Shown here: in pieces, positions 56,863 through 64,000 of the stretch
Numbering within the stretch: position 1 is the first letter of the stretch
How the letters are laid out: each line of letters opens with the position of its first letter
Assembly (NCBI RefSeq): GCF_000283155.1
Contig: NW_004454182.1
Span: 8,328,023 to 8,392,022 of the forward strand
Direction of reading: 5' to 3'
Source: Ceratotherium simum simum
Lineage: Eukaryota; Chordata; Mammalia; Perissodactyla; Rhinocerotidae
Length of the DNA stretch: 64,000 bases
The notes under the pieces: generated by a model
Told to the model about the DNA's origin: nothing
Seen by the model: the letters and a program-made list of their open reading frames with translations, nothing else
Database searches by the model: none
Position numbers and translations under genes: made by a program

Positions 56863-58939
56863 TTGTTTTTACTTAAAACAAAACCAACTTCTGAAGGCAT
56901 CCGACTCTAGCCGCATGTAACGCTTCAAGACTTTCCACAGGGTAGAGAAGCTGAAAGCATTTGGACCATTGGTGGATGGTGGTGCTGATTAGCAATTGTG
57001 GTTTCAGAGCTGCTACCTGGCTCAGCAAAAACTGTCAGGTACTAAATGTAAAAATAGAGTTAGAAAGCACAAGACCAAGCTGCTTCAGGGCCAAGAACAA
57101 AGGAGATAAAGACGGAAGTTCTGGGAAATCACTCTACTGTGGATACAGGTTTCCCAAGCCTCCGACTCCTTTCAGGTTTGGGGTTCAGATAAGAGCAGAC
57201 ACCTTCAGTGTGTGTCTCATGGCTGGAGAGATGGCAGTCATCCCCGAGCCCCTCCCCTCTTCACCTGGTGCACTGACAGACACCGGCTCCTGCCACATAC
57301 TTCCTGTTGATGCCCTTGTTGAGTTGAGAACACTATTCTTGGTGATCAGAGGGAGCAGAGGAATCAGGGGTGCTGAGTAACGAAAAGTCCAGAGAAGCCG
57401 CCAACCCAACAGGATAGCACCTGATGCATGGCTGCTAGAAGGGGCATTGAGAGTGACTGTCATGTTGAGGTTACTGTACTGGGGCCATCAATGTAAGTAC
57501 CTTCTTCTTTATGAGAAGACAAGACCATGGGCCATGTGCCTTTCTGCTTGGTATCCCCAGCCTCTGGCTCACATCAGTGCTCACAACATGCTGTTATCAC
57601 TGCACTTAGGAGAAGTAGGAGCTAGGGAAGGAGGCTCAAGGACACAGCTGGTGCCCCTAACAACAATCATACCAGCCTAAGGGAGCATGGTGTGCTATAG
57701 GCTTGCCTGTCTTAAGTCACGGCACCCCTGGCTGGACTCTCCTTCACAGCAACGGGAGTAAACTGAGGCAGCCAGCCCTCGAGGTCACACAGCAAATCAA
57801 CAAAGACTTAGTGAAATACTTAGTGATGGCGGCATGCCATGTGCCACTGGGCAATGGCAGGTCTCTTGGTTGCTCCTCGGATTCTTCAACTGTAAAATGG
57901 CGTGTTGAACTTGATGCTCCTTCAGGCTCCTTTCAGAGGAAACATCCCACCACCCCACATTCTGTGATGCTACTCATGTCAGAGATAGAGCCCGGGAGTT
58001 CGATTCCCTTCATGCCTTCCTGGTGCTTCAGAAGCACAGCCAGCTCAGCCACAGTTCTGTTTTCTCTGCTCTCTGACAAGACTCCTCACATTTCCTCGCT
58101 TGATGAAATCCCCAGGCCCATTAATGAATCTACAAAGTCTGCTCTGTGTACTGGAGATGGGAGGTGGAGGGAGGACTTGAAATCACCCAGGACACTTGGT
58201 CTTAGAGCAATGTGGCTGAAATTACCAAATACCCCCTACATTTTTTTCTTTCCATTCATTTCCCCTTCCCTTTCCCAAACCCATAAATCTTCAGTTTCTA
58301 GAAGTGGAAAGAAACACAAAAGAATCCATCTTTCAGTGTTTGGAAGCTATGTGTCAAATTTATGTAGCTACAAAAGTAATAGTAAAAACAACAATATTAA
58401 CAACAATAATAAACATATTCTGCCTGTGATTGCTGTGTTCTCCAAGGAAGGTCTTTAGATGCCAGGAGTCTAAGCAGACTAATATTTAATTAGCATTGTC
58501 TAATTTCTAAGTAGTCTTACTTCCTAACTTTGCTTTGATTTTGATGCTAACGTTTGAATCACTCAAAATGACTGACAATGAGAGGCTTCTGCACTTAGAG
58601 TCTTTTTCAGCCTCGCACACACCCGGAGGACACAGCTGGCCAGCAAACACTGGGTGATGTCACCTGTGGGGAGGGGGGCCTCTAAAGGCTCACATTCATT
58701 TGCCTAATTTTGGTCAAGTCAACAAACCTCAGGTGAAATTACTGTGGCTTCTTCAGGGAGAGAGAAGCTTTCTTAGGGATGAGAAAAAGTGTGAAATGAA
58801 TGAAAATATCATACAACAGCACAAACCCCACAAAACATTACTATATGAGAGCTACTGCAGACGAGATTTCCAAGCAAAATAAAACCATTAATTGAGTAGG
58901 TAAGCCTTCTTTTAGGTATCTTCACTTTATTTACTTATT
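56863..58939. other. Unassigned intergenic sequence
   Basis: It contains the longest frame of the window, 251 codons at 57703-58458. This has no recognisable domain and ends in an Asn-rich tract from an AAC/AAT simple repeat (about 58375-58415). I do not support it as a gene. No repeat is nameable here apart from weak MIR-like pieces near 57780 and 57890. Confidence 0.35.
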
Positions 58940-59088
58940 TCATCCCAGTGGCCACCTTGTGACTTAGTAGATACAGTAATTATCTCCATTTTACAGAAGA
59001 GGAAACTGAGGCACAGCAGATTCAGTGACCAGCCCAAAGTCTCCCCAGCCGGTAGGGGGTGGAGCAGGAATTTGAAAGACACTTTGGC
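58940..59088 (-). mobile_element. MIR SINE, minus strand
   Basis: 'tctccattttacagaagagg', 'aaactgaggcacagcagatt' and 'ggtggagcaggaatttgaa' are reversed MIR. It is the last transposon I recognise before HELT. Confidence 0.75.
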
Positions 59089-60500
59089 TCCAGGGACCAC
59101 TGCTCTTCATTACTCTGCTCTCATTTTGGGCGGAACCTAGGTCAAGATCGGGAACACTTTAGCACCTTCCTGGGGAGGAGTCTTCAAGGGAAGATGACTA
59201 TGAGGCGCCCCACCTCCTGGCAGCTTGATTCCAGCCTTCCGACTGGGCAGGGAAAAATGAAACACATCCTTTCCCTCAGCTGAAGGGGAAGAGGCGGTCC
59301 CAGTCTTCCACCGAGGGCTGCAGCCGCTGCAGAGGACATGGCGAGGATGCGCGCCCCTCCACCCCATCTCCACCCACCTACTCACCTTTCCTTGCCCCCC
59401 CCAACCACACGCGGGTACTTGCAGCCCTGGGCAAGCCCTGGAGCCCCGCTCCGCGAGCAAACACGGGGAATTGTTTAAAGAGTTTGCAGAGAATGAAATT
59501 TGGCCTGTGGAAGGTGCCTGCAGCTGGCGGTTAACACCAAGCAGTAAGAGGATCAACTCCGAGTCCGCTGGCTTAAAAAAGGGGGTGGGTGTGAGACGTG
59601 TGCGCGCAGCCTTTTACCCATTCACGTTAGTTAATTTGGATGATAAGGGTTCGTGTTTAATCCCTTTGTGTGCGAGTGAATATATGAAATCGACAACCCC
59701 TGAGAGGGCACCCGCGGCTGGCAAAGCAACCTGCGGGAGGGTGCGGGTCGTGTCCAATCTGGCGTGAAGCAGAAAAGAAACGTCGCGAGGAGACTGAAAG
59801 CAAGATGGAGAGGGACATCCTAGGGGTGCGTGGTGCAGACCGAGCCCCACACCTCCCAGGCCGCCGCAGGTGGGCCGCTCGCTTCCCCAAGGCCCGGCAC
59901 CCCAGGCCCCCATCCCACACCCACACCCTTCTGCGCCCTAGGAGGTCCCCAGGTCCCATCAGAGAGCAGGACTACACTCTAGCCACCTCTGCCAAGGACT
60001 AACGACATCCAAAGTGAGAGCCCGGGCCCTGCCGTGGTCCAGCAGAGTCGAGAGAATTTAGGCGAGGTGGGGAGCAGAAAAGGAGGAAAAGACATCTAAG
60101 GAGAGGTCTCGGTTGTTCTCAGATGGAACAGATTAGAAAAAGGTGAGAGCTCGGTGGCTCTTGAGCAGGTCATAAAACACAAACTATTTTTATAGTTTCC
60201 ATCTGCAAGAAAGCTCACCCCCCACCCACACCCCGCAAGCCTGAAACCCCCCGAGTGCGGGTTCGGAGGCAGCAAAAGGGAGCAAGCCCTGTCGGTGGGG
60301 GAGGGGGCCCCCGGCCGCTGGGCCAGGCCGCCTGCAGAGGCGCAGGCAGCGGAGAGAGCTCCCAGCCGCCGCAGCCCCCCTCCTTCCCCTCCGGCCCGTC
60401 CAGCAAATTTCCTCCCTCGTTTCTGTTCGTGCCTTCCCTCCCTCCTCCCCCCCCCCGATATATTCGCTCTAAAACCATAAAAAAGAGATCAACTTCCCTA
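59089..60500. other. GC-rich, transposon-free 5' flank of HELT
   Basis: No gene or mobile element is recognised. It becomes GC- and CpG-rich at about 59690-60010 and 60230-60420 with C-rich low-complexity parts (for example 60428-60460). The frames here overlap on both strands, as expected of CpG-rich DNA. It may hold regulatory DNA or non-coding exons, which I cannot show. Confidence 0.4.
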
Positions 60501-60985
60501 ACTTCACGGAGCCCTTTTCAGTGACAAATATTGATGCCCAAAGTGTCTGCGCTCTCCCGCCCCCAAACGTTAAGAAAAGGCGCCCGCGAATGGGGGACAT
60601 AAAAAGTTAACAATGCTGTGAAAATATGTTTGCAGAAAATAGACAATCGTTGGATTAAACGTATTCAAGTATGAAATAATGCCTTTTTGTGTCAAAACTT
60701 GGGCGATGGGCGGGTACAAAAGTTCCCTGTGGCAGCTACTTGCTCCCTTTGTAAGCCGTGCGCTTTGGCGTCTCCACTTGGGCGCATTACTCAGAGCCCT
60801 CTAAGCGCGATTGTTTCTCCCTTTCTAATGACATTTACCGGATCAAAACATGCTGTTAATTCGATCAGAAGGCTTCACCCTCCCTGACAAAGCCACAATA
60901 ATTTCTCCTGAAGTTTGTTAAATTGACCAAAATTAGGCAAATGAATAGGGGTCTGTAGGCGCCCCCTCTTGCAGGTGACGTCGCA
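60500..60985. promoter_or_regulatory. Candidate distal HELT regulatory element (AT-rich block in CpG-rich DNA)
   Basis: An AT-rich block between GC-rich segments holds many developmental-factor-like motifs: AACAATG (60609-60615) and ACAATAA (60895-60901), both SOX-like; GGATTA (60652-60657, OTX/PITX-like); several TAATGA/TAATTC homeodomain cores near 60825-60865; and a CRE-like TGACGTCG (60976-60983). No repeat or reading frame explains it. The composition suggests a conserved non-coding element, but conservation cannot be tested here. Confidence 0.45.
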
Positions 60986-61073
60986 TAATGCTCGCCTGGG
61001 CCAGCTGCATTCCCCCTTTTCTTCTCGGCCCACTCCTCTCCGTGTTGCCCCCCAATCCTCTCACCACCCCCCT

Positions 61074-61096
61074 CACACACACACACACACACACAT
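61074..61096. repeat. (CA)n microsatellite
   Basis: About 11 CA units upstream of HELT. Confidence 0.9.
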
Positions 61097-61489
61097 GCAC
61101 GCCCGCCTGTCTCTCCTCCCCCACCCTCTGGCATTATTAAAATTTAACCCAATGAAACTATTCATACTTTTCAATGGACATTTTCCTATAGGATAATAGG
61201 CTACAAATTGAGCCTCTTCCCCCCGAGGAAAGAGAGCCCAAGGGGGGAGAAAAGAAAGCAAGCGATGTGGTCAGGGAGTAGGGGGGAGAGTCGCGTGCCA
61301 AAGAGCGGCGGGAGGGGCAAGGCGAGGCGGGAGCCTCGTGTGCCAGCCGCAGTCCCACACCTGCCGGGATGTCCGGACAAATAAAGCGGTGTAAACAAAA
61401 AGGGGGGAGATGGACGTGTCACCAAGTCGTGTGAGAAAAGCCTGGGAACAAACGGGGCGCCTCCGTCTCCTAGAGCTCTCCCTTGAACC

Positions 61490-61620
61490 CGGCGGAACAG
61501 CCTATTAAAGGCTTACTTAATTACTTTAATGACTCTGGACAGGCTTTAAAACGCACTCGGCGCTGGGACTGTGGGCTTGCTGGGATTTGTAAACAGGCAA
61601 TCGTGTGAGACTCAGCGGTG
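61490..61620. promoter_or_regulatory. Candidate proximal HELT regulatory element
   Basis: A small AT-rich patch in GC-rich surroundings contains 'cttacttaattactttaatg' (paired homeodomain cores, about 61511-61530) and a perfect forkhead-type TGTAAACA (61588-61595). Motif matches only. Confidence 0.4.
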
Positions 61621-61773
61621 GGACTAAAGGAGGCGATACTGTTTTGTGAGGGTCCTCGCCCCCCGGTGCCCGCGGCCGCTGCGCCCCTGCGCTCCGCGCC
61701 TGCGGCTGCTGCAGGCGCTCGCTCACCCGCCGGCCCCAGTTTACCGCCTCCTTTTCCCGCCCGGGCTGTTGCC

Positions 61774-61834
61774 ATGCAAATGTTATTCCCCCGCCGATCA
61801 CGTGTCCTTTGAAGGGCCACGTGGATTAACAAAG
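61774..61834. promoter_or_regulatory. HELT upstream motif cluster: octamer, two CACGTG E-boxes, TCF/SOX-like and GGATTA sites
   Basis: Within 61 bases lie a perfect octamer ATGCAAAT (61774-61781, POU-type), CACGTG (61799-61804), CCTTTGAAG (TCF/LEF-like, 61806-61814), a second CACGTG (61818-61823), GGATTA (61823-61828, OTX/PITX-like) and AACAAAG (61828-61834, SOX/TCF-like). It sits about 160-220 bases upstream of the TATA-like box. HES/HEY-type bHLH proteins bind such E-boxes, so autoregulation by HELT is possible but unproven. Confidence 0.5.
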
Positions 61835-61934
61835 CTGATCTGCCCCCAGCTCGCCCCCCTCGGCTGCTAAATTTTTTTTCTTAACTTCTTTAAAACTGAT
61901 CTTGAATGCATACATCTCCCAAACGCAGCTCCCC

Positions 61935-62114
61935 TAATCCTATGGAATAATTCAACTTGTGAATGCACTTGGAGCCCTAGATGACCGCTTTATAAGGCAG
62001 CCCCTCGGAGTTGGGAGGCTGCAGTCTACCTGGGACACTCGAGGAGGCACACGAGGTGTAAAGTGGACGGGTGCCTCGCACCACCGCCTCTCCTGAGGGC
62101 GCGTACTGACCAGG
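61935..62114 (+). promoter_or_regulatory. HELT: HELT core promoter and 5'UTR
   Basis: CTTTATAAGG includes a TATA-like TTATAA at 61990-61995, so transcription would start at about 62020-62025, giving a 5'UTR of about 90 bases to the ATG at 62115. TAATCC (61935-61940) is a further OTX-like site. The ATG context is 'ccaggATGt', moderate. No upstream ATG is seen between 62020 and 62114. The start site is inferred from TATA spacing only. Confidence 0.55.
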
Positions 62115-62141
62115 ATGTCAGACAAGCTCAAGGAACGCAAA
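62115..62141 (+). CDS. HELT: HELT coding exon 1
   Basis: Nine codons, M to K9, from the ATG to a strong donor AAA|GTGAGT at 62142. Phase 0 intron of 455 bases follows. Confidence 0.93.
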
Positions 62142-63978
62142 GTGAGTCGGTAGAGCCCAGACGGTTCTTGCGCCCTGATGGTGGGGGCGTCTGACTCCCT
62201 GAGCCGCCGCCTGGCTGGACCGACGGCAGGGACGTGGCCTCACGGGATTTCTCGTGCAGAGGAATCTTGAGGGCTCTGGGAAGAGAACGAAGATAGAGAT
62301 GAGACTCCTCCACCGGGAGGAGCCCACTCCCGGAGACTGGTGGCCACCTCCCCACTGCCCTGGCGCTCAGCTTGGTGGGGTGGCCCAGCGGGTAGGGAGG
62401 CTGAAGGGGAGCGCGCCAGCGCGATCGTGAGAGGGCAGAGCTCCTTTGACCCAAGTGAGGACGGGCAGGGACCCCTTCCGGGGGCGAATCCCTGGGCAGC
62501 GTTGGGGGCTGGAAGACGGTTGACACCCAGCTACAGCCATGCCTTTGACGGCTCCCTGAGCAAAGTCATCCTAAACATACAAACTTCTGTTCGCAGAGAA
62601 CCCCCGTTTCCCACAAAGTGATAGAAAAGCGAAGGAGGGACCGGATTAACCGCTGCTTGAACGAGCTGGGCAAGACGGTGCCCATGGCCCTGGCGAAGCA
62701 GGTAACGTCGGGGCCGAGAATCGGGTGCCAGGCGCTGAGGATCCTCCGCTGCCACTCTTGGCCAAGAAGCCAGGAGTCTGGGGACGGAGAGGGCCTTACA
62801 CGTGGGCCTCCCTCCCCGGGGGCCTGAGCGCTGAGTGAGCCCCAGGCAGCTCTCGCGCAGATCCTCAGCAGCGCCCTGCTCGCTGGTCCTCTCCGGATAA
62901 AGCTGTGCACCCAGCCCGGGGGTGGCCTGAGCCCGCTGGGCCGCTGCGAGGCGCCCTTCCTCCTTTTGCAGAGTTCCGGGAAGCTGGAGAAGGCGGAGAT
63001 CCTCGAGATGACCGTCCAGTACCTGAGAGCCCTGCACTCCGCTGATTTTCCCCGGGGAAGGGAAAAAGGTGGGCGCGGGTTGGGCAAAAAGGAACCTGGG
63101 CAGGGAGCGTGCGCCACACAGAGACGTGGGGGCCGGGAGTGGGAGTGAAGCGGCGCTGGCGAGGTCTCCTCTGCGGACGCTGCTGGAGCAGTGGCGGGCT
63201 GGGGTCCTGCGAAAGTTAAGGGGGGCTGGAGAACAGGTTTCTAGGGATAGTGGTTCCGTAGCCTCCTTTCAGGTGGTGACGGGTGGGATCAGGCTCTTAA
63301 TGAAAAGGAGGTCGCTTGCTGGGGCTTTTCCAGTCTCCAGATTAGCGAGAGGGGGAGGCGGGCCTTAAATGGGAACTTCGGCCAGAAAACGTGATGGGAG
63401 TCGCACCCGCCTGGGTCTCCCGGTAGGGATGGGGTCGCTCACGGTTTTTCCTTTCTGCCGTTTTTCTCCCGCCTCCAGCAGACCTGCTAGCAGAGTTTGC
63501 CAACTACTTCCACTACGGCTACCACGAGTGCATGAAGAACCTGGTGCATTACCTCACCACCGTGGAGCGGATGGAGACCAAGGACACCAAGTACGCACGC
63601 ATCCTCGCCTTCTTGCAGTCCAAGGCCCGCTTGGGCGCCGAGCCCGCCTTCCAGCCGCTGGGTTCTCTCCCGGAGCCAGATTTCTCCTATCAGCTGCACC
63701 CGGCGGGGCCCGAGTTTGCGGGCCACAGCCCCGGTGAGGCCGCCGTATTCCCGCAGGGCGCGGCTCCCGGGCCCTTCTCCTGGCCGCACGGCGCGGCCCG
63801 CAGCCCAGCGCTGCCCTACCTGCCTAGCGCGCCCCTGCCGCTCCCGAGCCCGGCGCAGCAGCACAGCCCCTTCCTGGCGCCGGTGCAGAGCCTGGACCGG
63901 CACTACCTCAACCTGATCGGCCACGCCCACCCCAACGCCCTCAACCTGCACACGCCCCAGCACCCCCAGCTGCTCTGA
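62115..63978 (+). CDS. HELT: HELT, bHLH-Orange transcriptional repressor (four coding exons)
   Basis: Joining 62115-62141, 62597-62701, 62972-63068 and 63479-63978 gives an open frame of 242 residues; each intron is GT-AG. Residues 10-66 form a bHLH: basic region with 'EKRRRDRIN' (19-27) including the Glu that reads E-boxes, helix 1, a loop, and helix 2 'LEKAEILEMTVQYL' (49-62). Residues about 82-122 are the Orange domain ('FHYGYHECMKNLVHYL', 87-102). The C-terminal half is Pro/Ala-rich with a conserved-looking end 'LDRHYLNLIGHAHPN'. The basic region has Lys (K16) where HES proteins have Pro and HEY proteins Gly, and there is no C-terminal WRPW/YRPW, both known for HELT (Heslike/Megane). The family represses E-box genes and specifies GABAergic neurons in the midbrain (established knowledge). 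The length agrees with the human protein as I recall it. The frame is intact, so it is probably functional. Confidence 0.97.
62597..62701 (+). CDS. HELT: HELT coding exon 2
   Basis: 35 codons (R10-Q44) encoding the basic region, helix 1 and start of the loop. Acceptor 'tctgttcgcag' and donor CAG|GTAACG. Phase 0 at both ends. Confidence 0.95.
62972..63068 (+). CDS. HELT: HELT coding exon 3
   Basis: 97 bases (S45-K76 plus one base) encoding the end of the loop and helix 2. Acceptor 'tccttttgcag', donor AAAG|GTGGGC; it ends in phase 1, so codon 77 (GCA, Ala) is split across the intron. Confidence 0.95.
63479..63978 (+). CDS. HELT: HELT coding exon 4, Orange domain to stop
   Basis: 500 bases from 'ccgcctccag|CAGACC' to TGA at 63976-63978. 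It encodes the Orange domain and the Pro/Ala-rich C-terminal half, in strongly GC-rich codons. The 3'UTR begins at 63979 and runs off the window; no polyadenylation signal is visible. Confidence 0.96.
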
Positions 63979-64000
63979 CGCCGACTCGCCTGCCAGATTT

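Larger units (their letters stand above)
62100..64000. other. CpG-rich region over the HELT gene body
   Basis: CpG dinucleotides are frequent from exon 1 through exon 4, far above the AT-rich DNA left of 59 kb, and a smaller CpG-rich stretch lies at 61640-61760. This is typical of a developmental transcription-factor locus; formal island limits need a count. Confidence 0.7.

Noticed and set aside
57703..58458. Longest frame in the window (251 codons, plus strand)
   Set aside because: No domain, no sign of splicing, Asn-rich end from a simple repeat, weak MIR-like pieces within it. Likely chance.
59805..60002. 65-codon frame and other short frames upstream of HELT
   Set aside because: CpG-rich DNA gives open frames on all strands; no start context, domain or splice support.
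62128..63119. Long minus-strand frames across HELT exons and introns
   Set aside because: Antisense shadows of GC-rich HELT sequence; HELT is clearly on the plus strand.
63487..63963. 158-codon minus frame opposite HELT exon 4
   Set aside because: Complement of a GC-rich coding exon; no domain.

Overview
Organism: this is nuclear DNA of a placental mammal, most likely an equid (horse, ass or zebra) or a close perissodactyl relative. Nine copies of the tRNA-derived ERE SINE (head 'GGCCGGCCC(g/c)GTGGC', core 'agctaacatctgtgccc') point to equids. They sit among older mammal-wide repeats: L2, MIR, L1M/HAL1, MLT1 LTRs, MER5A, MER20 and Tigger. I found no bacterial-style gene organisation, CRISPR array or tRNA/rRNA gene. 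Layout: the only host protein-coding gene I can support is HELT, a bHLH-Orange repressor of the HES/HEY superfamily, on the + strand at the right edge. It has four coding exons (62115-62141, 62597-62701, 62972-63068, 63479-63978) that splice to a 242-residue protein. A TATA-like box at 61990-61995 and a dense, mostly transposon-free, partly CpG-rich 5' flank (about 59.1-62.1 kb) form its presumed promoter and regulatory region. In human the gene on this side of HELT is ACSL1, so the other roughly 60 kb is probably the ACSL1-HELT intergenic space (inference from human gene order). Repeat landscape: 1-5.1 kb is a HAL1/L1 block invaded by MER5A and EREs. 7.3-10.6 kb holds L2, an LTR, and an MLT1 LTR split by an L1 that is itself split by an ERE. 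26.28-32.96 kb is a complete-ended but coding-dead gammaretrovirus-like provirus on the minus strand: two LTRs, matching 4-bp target duplication, polypurine tract, primer-binding site, pol and env-TM remnants, and an ERE in its 3' LTR. 41-56 kb is L2, MLT1, ERE and MIR. How it fits together: HELT is the functional unit. The CACGTG pair, octamer, forkhead, SOX/TCF-like and GGATTA motifs upstream fit a neural developmental promoter, and the CACGTG sites are candidate autoregulatory sites, but these are motif matches only. I found no new multi-gene system here. The most notable items are the HELT regulatory region, the provirus with all its integration landmarks, and an ERE insertion flanked by a 38-bp direct repeat.
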